Source of the DNA: Planktomarina sp.
GTDB lineage: Bacteria; Pseudomonadota; Alphaproteobacteria; Rhodobacterales; Rhodobacteraceae
Direction: 5' to 3'
NCBI GenBank assembly: GCA_017856985.1
Contig: JAFMEA010000015.1
Location: 1 to 45,991 of the forward strand
Length of the DNA: 45,991 nt
In this document: positions 20,371 through 29,809 of the stretch, one piece after another
Numbering within the stretch: position 1 is the stretch's first letter
Layout: each line of letters opens with the position of its first letter
The notes under the pieces: model-generated
The model's input: only the letters and a program-made list of their open reading frames with translations
Told to the model about the DNA's origin: nothing
Databases searched by the model: none
Translations under genes and position numbers: made by a program

Positions 20371-21896
20371 TGGCACGGCGAGGTCGTAGGAAAAACGAAA
20401 CAGAAGACGAAGCAAAGCCAAGTTTAAAGGCAACCGGCGGAACCTATCAGCCATTAAACTTGAATGAAACTAAACAAATTTCAGATGCCGCAATTGAAAT
20501 TATGTGTACCGTTGGGTTCTCTGAATGCCCTAAACCGGTAGTTCAGAAATTATTAGAATTTGGTTGTCAAAAAATTAGAGATCGTATCCACTTTTCAAAT
20601 AGTTTGATCGATGAAGTTTTACAAAAGATACCTAAATTGGTAACTCTTTACGGTCGATCAAATAAGGATGACCTCAAAGTAGGTAAATCGGCAAGTTTTG
20701 TTGGAACTGGAGGTGCATCTCCTTATATTCTTGATATTCAGACAGATACCTATCGCGCCTCAACGCTCAGTGATCTTTATGATAGTGCGCGTTTATGCGA
20801 TCAGTTAGATCACATTCAGTTTTTTTCACGGTCTTTGGTTGCAAGAGAGATAAAAACTCCCCGCGACCTTGATCTAAATACAGTTTTCGCCTGTATTCTT
20901 GGAACACAAAAACACATCATGACCAGTGCGTCAGAACCTGAGCACGTGGAGGAGATTGCAGAAATTTGCTATTCAATTGCTGGCTCAGAGGCAAAATTTC
21001 GCGCTGAACCGTTTGTGTCTTTCAACATCAACCACGCCGTACCGCCATTAAGGTTTCATGCTGAAAGCTTTGCAGTCATGAAGGTAGCAATACAAAAAGG
21101 CTTCCCAGTTCATGCTAATGTTTTTGGCCAGTTAGGTGCATCAAGCCCAGTAACAACAGCGGGTTCAGTTGCGCAAACATTAGCTGAAGCGTTGGCAGGA
21201 GCGGTCTATGCTTACTGTGTAGATCCTGAAGCGAAGGTGATTGTTGGCCCACGCCCGATGATTACTGATTTACGCACTGGCGGTTTTTCAGGCGGGTCTG
21301 GAGAACAGGCCCTTGCTACTGCTATGTGTGGGCAAGTTATGCGATACTGGGATTTACCTTGCTCAGCTATCGCTGGTGCAACAGATAGTAAGTCAGCAGA
21401 TGCTCAATCCGGATTTGAAAAGTCTCTAACTGTGAACACCGCGATACAAGCAGGAGCAAATCTTATTACCCAGGCAGCCGGAACACAGGCCGGCCTCATG
21501 GGAGCGTCACTTAAGGCATATGTCATTGATAACGATATGCTGGGCTCACTCTTAAGAGCAAATGTGAAACCTAATGTATCAAAAAAAACGTTAGCCATTG
21601 AGTCAATATCAGAAGTGGTCCACGGGGAAGGTCATTTCTTGGGTCAGAAAGAAACTTATGCCAGAATGAAATCTGATTTCTTATATCCTGAAATCAGTGA
21701 CCGAAGATCTATTGATGAATGGGGCGATGGCAAACAAAAAACTTTAGAAGAGAAAGCTAAAATACGAGTTTTAGAATTATTAAAAAATACGCAAGAAAGT
21801 AATCTTGATCCAAACCTAATACGAACACTTATTAAAAAATACAGCCTATCTTTCGACCTTTTGAGCCTGCAGCCCATTAAAGTAATTGGTTTTTAG
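20370..21896 (+). CDS. MttB-family (trimethylamine methyltransferase-like) protein without pyrrolysine
   Basis: The family moves a methyl group from a methylated amine to a corrinoid protein. Non-pyrrolysine members include glycine betaine and other quaternary-amine methyltransferases. The 508 residues show the MttB barrel: AAIEIMCTVGFSECP, the glycine-rich FVGTGGASPYILD near 110, MTSASEPEHVEEIAEI, FNINHAVPPLRF, the VHANVFGQLGASSPVTTAGSVAQTLAEALAGAVYAY stretch and GGFSGGSGEQALATAM. There is no internal TAG in frame; the only TAG is the stop, so this is not a Pyl enzyme. No corrinoid protein (MttC) or activator (RamA) lies in the window. Position next to betA suggests a betaine-type substrate, by inference. 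Confidence 0.8.
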   Translation: MARRGRRKNETEDEAKPSLKATGGTYQPLNLNETKQISDAAIEIMCTVGFSECPKPVVQKLLEFGCQKIRDRIHFSNSLIDEVLQKIPKLVTLYGRSNKDDLKVGKSASFVGTGGASPYILDIQTDTYRASTLSDLYDSARLCDQLDHIQFFSRSLVAREIKTPRDLDLNTVFACILGTQKHIMTSASEPEHVEEIAEICYSIAGSEAKFRAEPFVSFNINHAVPPLRFHAESFAVMKVAIQKGFPVHANVFGQLGASSPVTTAGSVAQTLAEALAGAVYAYCVDPEAKVIVGPRPMITDLRTGGFSGGSGEQALATAMCGQVMRYWDLPCSAIAGATDSKSADAQSGFEKSLTVNTAIQAGANLITQAAGTQAGLMGASLKAYVIDNDMLGSLLRANVKPNVSKKTLAIESISEVVHGEGHFLGQKETYARMKSDFLYPEISDRRSIDEWGDGKQKTLEEKAKIRVLELLKNTQESNLDPNLIRTLIKKYSLSFDLLSLQPIKVIGF

Positions 21897-21940
21897 TACA
21901 GAGCCTACCCCAATTATTTTGAGAGTATTTAAAGTCGCTA

Positions 21941-22582
21941 TCACACTATTTTTGCAAGTGTGGCGGATCGCAAATATTCTTCCGTTATGCCTTCAGCCGT
22001 TTCAACAATCTTTAGACCACCTTCGACAACGTCGAGTACTCCAAGGTTGGTGATGATACGGTCGACAACACCAGCGCCAGTAAGCGGTAAAGTACACGCA
22101 GGGAGAACTTTGCTCTCACCTTTTTTATTGGTATGATCCATGACAACTACTACCCTACGCACACCTGCAACTAGGTCCATAGCGCCCCCCATCCCTTTAA
22201 CTAGCTTTCCTGGGATCATCCAGTTTGCCAGATCACCATTTTCAGCAACTTCCATCGCACCTAAAATGGCCATAGCAATTTTTCCACCACGGATCATGCC
22301 AAATGAAGTGGCACTATCAAAATAGGCTGTTTGGGGAAGTTCTGTGATTGTTTGTTTTCCAGCATTAATTAAATCAGCATCAACCTCATCCTCAGTAGGA
22401 AAAGGCCCCATTCCAAGCATACCATTTTCCGATTGCAGCGTCACTTCCACACCCTCAGGGATATAATTGGAAACTAAAGTTGGAATGCCAATTCCCAGAT
22501 TAACATAGGTACCATCTTCCAACTCAAGAGCAGCCCGAGCTGCCATTTGATTGCGATCCCAGCCCGTTTTATCATTGGCCAT
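21941..22582 (-). CDS. scoB: 3-oxoacid CoA-transferase subunit B
   Basis: This is the catalytic beta subunit of a two-subunit family I CoA-transferase (succinyl-CoA:3-ketoacid type). Its 213 residues show [15 protein letters not shown] and [14 protein letters not shown], where E52 in SENG is the Glu that forms the CoA thioester. [35 protein letters not shown] and [21 protein letters not shown] are also family signatures. Activity on acetoacetate is most usual, but related enzymes use 3-oxoadipate or other acids. The ATG overlaps the scoA stop by one base (TAATG), so subunits are made together. It converges on the MttB-like gene with 44 bases between stops and no clear terminator. Confidence 0.93.
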   Translation of the reverse strand: MANDKTGWDRNQMAARAALELEDGTYVNLGIGIPTLVSNYIPEGVEVTLQSENGMLGMGPFPTEDEVDADLINAGKQTITELPQTAYFDSATSFGMIRGGKIAMAILGAMEVAENGDLANWMIPGKLVKGMGGAMDLVAGVRRVVVVMDHTNKKGESKVLPACTLPLTGAGVVDRIITNLGVLDVVEGGLKIVETAEGITEEYLRSATLAKIV

Positions 22583-23277
22583 TATGTTACCCTCAGTGTA
22601 CGTTGTTCAATACGTTTTTCATGCTCACCCTGTATCAATCGGTGAACGTAGATCCCTGGCAAGTGAATTAGGTCGGGATCAAGGCTACCGGTCGGCACTA
22701 TTTCCTCAACCTCTGCAACACACACTTTGCCGCACATTGCAGCCGCTGGATTAAAGTTTCGCGCTGTTTTCCTAAACACTAAATTTCCTGTTTCGTCAGC
22801 CTTCCAGGCCTTAACAATCGATAAATCTGCAAAAAGACCGGTTTCAAGAATATAAGTTTCGCCATTGAAATCTTTATGTTCTTTGCCATCTGCAATCACA
22901 GTACCAACACCTGTTTTTGTATAAAACCCGGGGATACCACAGCCGGCAGAACGCATTCGTTCAGCCAGTGTGCCCTGTGGATTGAACTCCAACTCTAATT
23001 CTCCAGATAAATACTGCTGCATGAATGTATCATTCTCACCCACATAAGAGGCAATCATTTTTTTAACCTGTCGGGTTTGAAGTAGGATACCAATTCCAAA
23101 ATCATCAACACCAGCATTGTTAGATGCAAATGTGAGGTTTTTAGTGCCCGCCGTACGGATTGCATTCAGCAAGTTTTCTGGCAAACCACACAGTCCAAAG
23201 CCACCTGCCGCAATAAACATCCCGTCAAACAACAAACCATCCATGGCCTCGCTGGCGGATCCATATACTTTTTTCAT
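22582..23277 (-). CDS. scoA: 3-oxoacid CoA-transferase subunit A
   Basis: This is the alpha subunit, which binds CoA. Its 231 residues begin [35 protein letters not shown] and contain the CoA-binding [14 protein letters not shown], the [32 protein letters not shown] run and [21 protein letters not shown], all standard for the family. It lies 149 bases downstream of the dmdA-like gene on the same strand. Co-transcription is possible but not shown; those 149 bases hold no open frame or terminator I could recognise. Confidence 0.93.
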   Translation of the reverse strand: MKKVYGSASEAMDGLLFDGMFIAAGGFGLCGLPENLLNAIRTAGTKNLTFASNNAGVDDFGIGILLQTRQVKKMIASYVGENDTFMQQYLSGELELEFNPQGTLAERMRSAGCGIPGFYTKTGVGTVIADGKEHKDFNGETYILETGLFADLSIVKAWKADETGNLVFRKTARNFNPAAAMCGKVCVAEVEEIVPTGSLDPDLIHLPGIYVHRLIQGEHEKRIEQRTLRVT

Positions 23278-23426
23278 AAGTAAATTGTCCCATAAGTCAG
23301 ATTAAAGTTTAAGAAACACTGAAAGTCGCCTGGGTCAAGCTTTCGCTCAAATTTTAAATAAAGTTGTCTAATGACAAGCCAATGCAAAACTACTGACCCT
23401 CAACTTTTCAACGTTAGTCAGAGAAC

Positions 23427-24533
23427 TCACAAAAAGGGTAAATCAACTAAGCTAGCCTTAATTTCACGCCCCGCCGAACGAAGCAATGTTACGGAGTCAC
23501 CCACTTTGCAGCTACATGAAATCAAAGCATACCCTATATTCCTTTTAAGTCGCGGTGACCAAACACATTGGGTCATATCTCCAACTTTTTTACCGTCAAC
23601 TAAGATATCTTCCCAATGGAATGAGAGCGGATCTGCAATATTTCCTTCAAGGGCTAAGCCAAGCTGATGACGCTTTGGTCCCTGAGCTTTAATAAGTCTG
23701 AGGGCTTTTATACCGACAACGTCATCTGCAACATCAAGATCAATATATTTTCCCAATCGAACTTCAAAAGGATTAGTCGTGTCATCACTATCAGACCCAC
23801 AACTTACCAAACCACTCTCGGTCCGCTCTGGAGATGTCGGGCCCCCATTCCCAATCGCATAAGGCTGACCAGCCTCTTTAACGATGCTCCACAGTTCATC
23901 GCCGCGGGTGCCATCTTGGAGGTAGATCTCAAAGCCACCCTGTTTTGACCAACCAGAACGCTGCACAGCGACTGGAATTCCATTAATTTCTGTCTCAGAA
24001 AACCAAAAATACTTTAAATCATGAACCCAATCACCAAAAATAGAAGATACGACAGCAGGCGCTTTTGGACCCTGGACTGCAAGAGGAGAGACATCTGGTT
24101 CACTAATCGTGACGTTCAAGCCACGTTCAGCAGCAATAGCCCGAGCCCAAAACCAAATATCACTATCAGCAATTGAAAACCAATATAGGTCATCACGCAA
24201 CTTCAACATAATTGGATCATTAATCAAAATACCATCATGGTTGCACATTGGCACGTATTTTCCCTGTCCAATTTTACATTTTGATAGATCGCGCGGGCTC
24301 AAAATTTGAGCTAGTTTACTTGCATCCGGTCCTTCTAACTGAACTTGACGCTCCACGCCAACGTCCCACATAACAACTCCATTTATGAGATCCCAATACT
24401 CTTTTTCCTTGTCACCAAAGCTGGCAGGCAAAATCATCCGGTTGTAAATGGATGCGCTAGTGCAACCCTCAGCCATAACCGAATTAAAAAACGGGGACGG
24501 CCTCAAACGTGCCGTTGGAAAAACCTGAAACAT
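23427..24533 (-). CDS. dmdA: DmdA-like DMSP demethylase (GcvT family, THF-dependent)
   Basis: DmdA moves a methyl group from dimethylsulfoniopropionate to tetrahydrofolate, giving methylmercaptopropionate. From the ATG at 24533 (ideal AGGAG six bases upstream) the protein is 368 residues, the DmdA length. The family landmarks are in order: RLRPSPFF, LPASFGDKEKEYWDL, MWDVGVERQVQLEG, RDLSKCKIGQGKYVP, LYWFSIADSDIWFWA, EPDVSPLAVQGPKAP, RSGWSKQGGFEIYLQD, ERTESGLVSCGSDSDDTTNPFE and the end DLPFL. VWDVSVERQVE and SGWSKQGGFE set DmdA-like proteins apart from ordinary GcvT. A GTG at 24611 would only add an unconserved extension. Non-DMSP paralogues exist, so substrate is likely but not certain. Confidence 0.8.
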   Translation of the reverse strand: MFQVFPTARLRPSPFFNSVMAEGCTSASIYNRMILPASFGDKEKEYWDLINGVVMWDVGVERQVQLEGPDASKLAQILSPRDLSKCKIGQGKYVPMCNHDGILINDPIMLKLRDDLYWFSIADSDIWFWARAIAAERGLNVTISEPDVSPLAVQGPKAPAVVSSIFGDWVHDLKYFWFSETEINGIPVAVQRSGWSKQGGFEIYLQDGTRGDELWSIVKEAGQPYAIGNGGPTSPERTESGLVSCGSDSDDTTNPFEVRLGKYIDLDVADDVVGIKALRLIKAQGPKRHQLGLALEGNIADPLSFHWEDILVDGKKVGDMTQCVWSPRLKRNIGYALISCSCKVGDSVTLLRSAGREIKASLVDLPFL

Positions 24534-24791
24534 CTTTTGCTCCTGAACTGCTATTATCAACCGCTGTAATCCAAACACTGCAGAGCAGAGAGTGCGCTCA
24601 GCGACAAACACAAGATACTACGCGACACTCCATAGTTACTTGTTCACCAAACACAGTTTTTGATAACGGATAGGCGATCAAACCAACAACCAAAAAGATT
24701 TACTTATTTACAAAATTTGAGTGGAAATAGTGCTAGAACGACTTGATGCATTTACTATTTTTGGTATCGTGTTTTCAACTTGGAGGGTTTT

Positions 24792-26885
24792 ATGCTCAAC
24801 TCTAGTATTCGACTAAGCGTCGATATTGGCGGCACATTTACTGACGTAGTCTTGGAGAACGGCGACGTAGTAATTTCCACCAAAGTATTAACTACTTACA
24901 AGGCCCCAGAAAATGCGATAATTGAGGGCATGTCTTACGTCTGTAAAAAGTCAGGTGTGGATCCGTCACTCATTAGTCAGATTATACATGGCACCACATT
25001 AGCAACAAATGCATTAATAGAACGGCGTGGCGCAAAAACTGCCCTAATAACTACCAAAGGCTTTCGTGATGTCATCGAAATGCGAACGGAGAGCCGTTTT
25101 GAACAGTATGATTTGAACCTTACTCTACCAGACCCGCTCCTGCCTCGCAATTTTCGTTATACGATAGAGGAACGTATGCAGGCTGACGGGAAGGTCCTCA
25201 TACCACTCAACCAACAAAAATTGGATTTATTAATTAACGAAATTAAGGCGGCAGGGTTTGAAAGTATCGCAGTCGGTCTTCTTCACTCCTATGCAAATGA
25301 TACACATGAACGCATGATTGCAAAAGCTTTGGCTCAACGTATGCCTGAGGCTATGGTGTCGCTGTCGTCACAAGTAAGTCCACAAATGCGGGAGTATGAA
25401 CGCTTTAACACCACAATTGCCAACGCATATATTAAGCCTTTGATGAAGTCATACCTTAGTCGTCTCAAAGGGCGCTTAGCCAAAGAGCATGCAAATTGTC
25501 CAATTTTTTTAATGCACTCAGGTGGTGGGATTATTAGCCTCGAAAACGCGGCTGAATTTCCTGTCAGGCTAATTGAATCTGGACCTGCTGGTGGCGCTGT
25601 GTTTGCCGCACATATCGCCGCTCGCCACGGGTTAGATAAGGTGCTGTCTTTTGACATGGGTGGTACTACCGCAAAAATTTGTTTGATTAAAAACCAAACT
25701 CCCAAAACTGCACGTGTTTTTGAGGTTGCGCGGACATATAGATTCAAAAAAGGATCCGGTATGCCAATCTCGATACCTGTAATAGATATGGTTGAGATCG
25801 GTGCCGGTGGTGGTTCGCTGGCCCAGATAGATAGTATGCGCCAGATCCGCGTAGGCCCAGAAAGTGCGGGGTCTGAGCCAGGGCCTGCCTGCTTCAAACG
25901 CCACGGCACAAGACCAGCCGTCACTGATGCAGATTTAATACTCGGTAAATTAGATCCAACAAATTTTGCAGGCGGCAGTATCAGCTTGGATGCGTTAGCC
26001 AGTGAAAAAGCTTTAAAGTTACATTTGGGCGACCCGCTCGAAGTGACTGCGCAAATGGCAGCCTTTGGCCTATCAGAGGTGGTAGACGAAAATATGGCGA
26101 ATGCTGCACGTGTCCATGCCGTAGAAAATGGCGAAGATTTAAGTGAATTTACAATGATCGCCTTCGGTGGAGCAGCACCACTTCACGCAGGCAGATTATG
26201 CGAAAAACTTGGTATCAAAAGGATGTTGGTTCCCACGGGCGCCGGAGTGGGGTCTGCTATTGGATTTTTATACGCTCCCTTCAGCTTCGAAGCCAACCGC
26301 AGCCAATTCATGCGTCTCTCAGACTTTGACGCAAAAGCAATTAAGTTAATACTTAACGAGTTGAAGTCAGAAGCCACGGCGTTTGTGCGAAGTTGTAACG
26401 CTTTAGCCCCTATTGAAGCCAAATATAAAGTATACATGCGATACTCTGGCCAAGGCTGGGAAATTCCAGTCCAACTAACAAAAGCGCAAGCCAAAGCTCC
26501 TGACGTAAATACATATCAGGCACTATTTGAAAGAGAATATGAACTCTTGTTCGGTCGTGTTGTAGATGGAATGGATGTGGAAGTTACAGTTTGGTCAGTA
26601 AATGCAACCACACCAGCTCAGACGGTAAATCCGGTACAAAAAATTCAAACCTTGCAGAGCCTGACCACTGAGAAAACCAGAGAACTTTTTGATCCTTCTG
26701 TAGAAGCAGTAACAACGGCAGCTGAGTTGCCCCGTTCTACAATGAAACCCGGCAGCCAGATTGCAGGGCCTGCAATTATTACTGAAGATGAAACCACTGT
26801 TATTGTGCCTGCCTCCCGCATAGCCACGGCTTTGAATGATGGCTCAATCGATATTACTGAAAAAGAGCGCCCAGATGTGTCCTAA
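24792..26885 (+). CDS. hyuA: Hydantoinase/oxoprolinase family subunit A (HyuA-like)
   Basis: This is the ATP-binding subunit of a two-subunit amidohydrolase or carboxylase-type enzyme. Known members open N-methylhydantoin, 5-oxoproline or caprolactam, or carboxylate ketones. Its 697 residues begin RLSVDIGGTFTDVVLENG, the ASKHA-fold nucleotide motif. HGTTLATNALIERRGAKTALITTKGFRDV, SSQVSPQMREYERFNTTIANAY, FDMGGTTAKICLI and the C-terminal FGGAAPLHAGRLCEKLGI also match. The ATG at 24792 has GGAGG 5 bases upstream; the frame extends four codons to a TTG. It starts a long plus-strand run and is divergent from dmdA over about 260 bases. The real substrate cannot be told from sequence. Confidence 0.88.
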   Translation: MLNSSIRLSVDIGGTFTDVVLENGDVVISTKVLTTYKAPENAIIEGMSYVCKKSGVDPSLISQIIHGTTLATNALIERRGAKTALITTKGFRDVIEMRTESRFEQYDLNLTLPDPLLPRNFRYTIEERMQADGKVLIPLNQQKLDLLINEIKAAGFESIAVGLLHSYANDTHERMIAKALAQRMPEAMVSLSSQVSPQMREYERFNTTIANAYIKPLMKSYLSRLKGRLAKEHANCPIFLMHSGGGIISLENAAEFPVRLIESGPAGGAVFAAHIAARHGLDKVLSFDMGGTTAKICLIKNQTPKTARVFEVARTYRFKKGSGMPISIPVIDMVEIGAGGGSLAQIDSMRQIRVGPESAGSEPGPACFKRHGTRPAVTDADLILGKLDPTNFAGGSISLDALASEKALKLHLGDPLEVTAQMAAFGLSEVVDENMANAARVHAVENGEDLSEFTMIAFGGAAPLHAGRLCEKLGIKRMLVPTGAGVGSAIGFLYAPFSFEANRSQFMRLSDFDAKAIKLILNELKSEATAFVRSCNALAPIEAKYKVYMRYSGQGWEIPVQLTKAQAKAPDVNTYQALFEREYELLFGRVVDGMDVEVTVWSVNATTPAQTVNPVQKIQTLQSLTTEKTRELFDPSVEAVTTAAELPRSTMKPGSQIAGPAIITEDETTVIVPASRIATALNDGSIDITEKERPDVS

Positions 26886-28599
26886 ATCAACAAAAGCCCA
26901 ACCCTCAAATGTGCAATATCAGGTCATGTGGAACAGGTTAATTTCAGTGGTGGAGGAGCAGGCCCAAGCACTTGTCCGCACAGCGTTTTCTACTTCAGTT
27001 CGTGAAGCTGGAGATCTGTCTGCAGGGGTCTATGATAAAGACGGAAAAATGTTGGCACAAGCGGTCACAGGCACGCCCGGACATGTCAATGCTATGGCTG
27101 ACGCAGTAGCGCATTTTATCCGTCGCATTGGTCCAGAAAACTTTTCGAGTGGAGATGTTTATATAACAAATGATCCCTGGGAAGGGACCGGACATCTCCA
27201 TGACATCACCATCGTAACACCAAGCTTCCATCATGAAAGGTTTGTTGGATTTTTTGCGTGTACTGCGCACATTGTGGATATCGGTGGGCGCGGCTTTGGA
27301 GCGGACGCTAATAGCGTCTATGAAGAAGGTCTTTATATTCCCATTATGAAGTTTATTCACCAAGGAAAAGTCGACGAAACACTGATAAAAATTATTCGTG
27401 GAAACGTGCGTGAACCTGATCAGTTAGTCGGCGATATTTATGCTTTGGCGACCTGCAATGAAATTGGTCATCGCCGTTTGCTTGAGATGATGGACGAGTT
27501 TTCTTTAAATGACATTTGTGGCATTTCGGACTTCATTTTAACAAATTCCAAAAGGGCCACACTAGAAAGGATCAATTCACTCACCCGGGGAGTAGCTCAG
27601 GGTGAGATGCGCAGTGACGGCTACTCACATCCAGTGGACTTAAGGGTCAAGTTAAGCATCCAAAAAGATAAAATTCTTTGCGATTTTAATGGTACCTCAA
27701 GTATCGATAAAAAAGGTATAAACTGTCCACTAGTTTATACCAAAGCGTACGCCTGTTATGCGATAAAATGCGCCGTCGCCCCTGATATTCCAAACAATGC
27801 AGCCAGCCTTTCTCCCTTTGAAGTAATAGCTCCAGAAAATACTATAGTTAATGCATTGCACCCAGCACCTGTCGCGCTGCGGCACGTAATCGGCCACATG
27901 GTACCCGATGCAGTTTATGCGGCTCTAGACCAATTAATACCTGATCTAGTGCCAGCCGAAGGTGCAGGCTGTCTATGCAACTTCCAAGTTTCATTAAGGC
28001 CACGCACCGATACCCAAGCCCCTGTCAGCGCCCGACGAGCAGAAGTTTTGACATTTAATTCTGGAGGTTCAGGAGCTCGCCCAAGACTTGATGGAATGAA
28101 CGCAACTGCGTTTCCCAGTGGCGTTATGACAATGCCTGTTGAGGCAACAGAGCAAGTCGGGCCAGTTATTATTTGGCGAAAAGAACTACGACCAGACAGT
28201 GGTGGCGTCGGACGTCATCGTGGTGGATTGGGACAATTTATGGAAGTTGGCGCACAAGAAGGGCACGAGTTTGATATTCAAGCAATGTTTGACCGGCTTA
28301 ATCACCCTGCTAATGGACGGCAAGGCGGGGGTATGGGTGCCCCCACAACAATAGCCCTGGATAATGGAACCGCGATGAAGGGGAAAGGGAAACAATTCGT
28401 GCCACACGGTAACCGAGTTATGATGGCTTTCCCAGGCGGCGCCGGGTACGGGCCTTTGTCCGAACGAAAGAACCCTGAAATTTGGCGTGACCTGGCGGCT
28501 GGGTATATTTCCGAGCAAGCTGCAATTGAAGCCTACGGCCTTGATCCAGATATTGTAAAAGACGTGATGAAACGTGCACGAAACGGGGAGGTTTTTTGA
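26875..28599 (+). CDS. hyuB: Hydantoinase/oxoprolinase family subunit B (HyuB-like)
   Basis: This is the partner subunit of HyuA, with 574 residues from the ATG at 26875, which overlaps the hyuA end by 11 bases. An in-frame ATG at 26836 deeper inside hyuA is less likely. Family features are RLISVVEEQAQALVRTAFSTSVREAGDLSAGVYD at the start, VYITNDPWEGTGHLHDITIVTP, HIVDIGGRGFGADANSVYEEGLYIP, CDFNGTSS and the C-terminal RPDSGGVGRHRGGLGQ with FPGGAGYGP. The acidic and His residues in NDPWEGTGHLHD are the likely metal site. Overlap with hyuA implies stoichiometric synthesis. Confidence 0.9.
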   Translation: MCPKSTKAQPSNVQYQVMWNRLISVVEEQAQALVRTAFSTSVREAGDLSAGVYDKDGKMLAQAVTGTPGHVNAMADAVAHFIRRIGPENFSSGDVYITNDPWEGTGHLHDITIVTPSFHHERFVGFFACTAHIVDIGGRGFGADANSVYEEGLYIPIMKFIHQGKVDETLIKIIRGNVREPDQLVGDIYALATCNEIGHRRLLEMMDEFSLNDICGISDFILTNSKRATLERINSLTRGVAQGEMRSDGYSHPVDLRVKLSIQKDKILCDFNGTSSIDKKGINCPLVYTKAYACYAIKCAVAPDIPNNAASLSPFEVIAPENTIVNALHPAPVALRHVIGHMVPDAVYAALDQLIPDLVPAEGAGCLCNFQVSLRPRTDTQAPVSARRAEVLTFNSGGSGARPRLDGMNATAFPSGVMTMPVEATEQVGPVIIWRKELRPDSGGVGRHRGGLGQFMEVGAQEGHEFDIQAMFDRLNHPANGRQGGGMGAPTTIALDNGTAMKGKGKQFVPHGNRVMMAFPGGAGYGPLSERKNPEIWRDLAAGYISEQAAIEAYGLDPDIVKDVMKRARNGEVF

Positions 28600-28600
28600 A

Positions 28601-29809
28601 TTGGCAAACGTAAAAAACACCCCCAAAAAGACAAAATATGATGTCGTTGTGGTGGGAGGTGCGATTTACGGCAGCTCAGTCGCGTGGTGGCTATCTCAAA
28701 ATACAGACTTTGGCGGTTCTATTTTGGTAGTAGAACGCGATATGAGCTATGAGTTTGCTTCTACCAGCCATACCAATTCCTGCATCCGCCAACAGTTTTC
28801 TAATCCTACAAACATCCAAATCAGTCAATTTGGTGCAGAATTTATAAATAACTTCAGAAGTTTTTTTAATGACGATCCAAGAGTACCAGACATACCAATC
28901 CAATCCTTTGGTTATATGTATCTAGCTGACACAACAAATTCTGCGGCAATGTTAAAAGAGTGTCAGGAAATACAGGCCAAGCTGGGCGCAGGTACAAAAC
29001 ACATGAGCGCCAGTCAAATCAAAGATGATTATCCGTTTTATATGTTGGATGATATTGTGGCAGGTAATCATAACCTCATTGATGAAGGTTATTTTGATGG
29101 CGGAACCATTTTTGATTGGTGGAAGCGTTCAGCGCAAGAAAATGCTGTGGAATACATTGAGAACGAAGTAGTGGCCATCGGTTGCTCTGGCACACATGTC
29201 AATAATATTTTATTAAATTCAGGCGAAACGGTTTTTTGTGGTACGTTGGTGAATTGTTCAGGACCCCGAGCGGTCGAGACAGCAAGGATGGCGGGCCTTA
29301 ACCTACCAGTGGAACCCCGCAAACGTTTTACCTTCGTCTTTGATGCGGAAACTCCTCTGGAATGTGATCTACCTTTAACAGTAGACCCGTCCGGCGTGCA
29401 TGTCCGTTCAGAGGGGAAATATTATCTAGCTGGTTGTCCACCTAATGACGATCCGGCAATAGAGTACGATGACTTCATCCAAGACCATCAAATATGGCAA
29501 GATAAGATCTGGCCAATTATTGCCACCCGCATTCCACAATTTGAAGCCATTAAAGTAATAAATAGCTGGGTAGGGCATTATGCCTTTAACACCCTTGATC
29601 AAAATGCTGTAATTGGCCCCCACCACGAAATTGAAAATTTCATTTTTGCAAACGGATTCTCAGGGCATGGATTACAACAGTCAATGGCTATGGGCCGTGG
29701 AATTTCAGAGATAATAACCTATGGCGCCTATCGCACCATTGACCTTACACCTTTTGCGTATTCACGTATTCCTGAGGGCAACCCATTCTTAGAAAAGGCA
29801 ATAATATAA
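28601..29809 (+). CDS. FAD-dependent amine oxidoreductase (DadA/sarcosine oxidase-like family)
   Basis: An FAD enzyme of the family that oxidises secondary or amino-acid amines. After a short Lys-rich tail comes YDVVVVGGAIYGSSVAWWLSQ, the dinucleotide motif, then an ERD at the end of strand 2 and TSHTNSCIRQQFS, the FAD-pyrophosphate loop also seen in sarcosine/dimethylglycine oxidases. NCSGPRAVETARMAGLNLPVEPRKRFTFVF and FANGFSGHGLQQSMAMGRGISE complete the fold. No ATG is near the start. I use TTG at 28601, which has GGGGAGG nine bases upstream and follows the hyuB stop by one base; a GTG at 28574 is the alternative. It has 402 residues. Its place in an operon with HyuAB suggests it oxidises the amine released by them. 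Confidence 0.82.
   Translation: MANVKNTPKKTKYDVVVVGGAIYGSSVAWWLSQNTDFGGSILVVERDMSYEFASTSHTNSCIRQQFSNPTNIQISQFGAEFINNFRSFFNDDPRVPDIPIQSFGYMYLADTTNSAAMLKECQEIQAKLGAGTKHMSASQIKDDYPFYMLDDIVAGNHNLIDEGYFDGGTIFDWWKRSAQENAVEYIENEVVAIGCSGTHVNNILLNSGETVFCGTLVNCSGPRAVETARMAGLNLPVEPRKRFTFVFDAETPLECDLPLTVDPSGVHVRSEGKYYLAGCPPNDDPAIEYDDFIQDHQIWQDKIWPIIATRIPQFEAIKVINSWVGHYAFNTLDQNAVIGPHHEIENFIFANGFSGHGLQQSMAMGRGISEIITYGAYRTIDLTPFAYSRIPEGNPFLEKAII

Noticed and set aside
21894-21896. TAG ending the MttB-like gene as a pyrrolysine codon
   Set aside because: It is at the natural C-terminus after 508 residues, and no pyl genes are in the window. Pyl in MttB is internal.
24534-24611. GTG at 24611 as the start of the DmdA-like protein
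   Set aside because: The added 26 residues are not DmdA-like, whereas the ATG at 24533 has an ideal AGGAG and gives the family length.
26875-28599. HyuAB plus amine oxidase as a creatinine/N-methylhydantoin pathway
   Set aside because: Creatinine deiminase and N-carbamoylsarcosine amidase are absent, so the substrate was left open.
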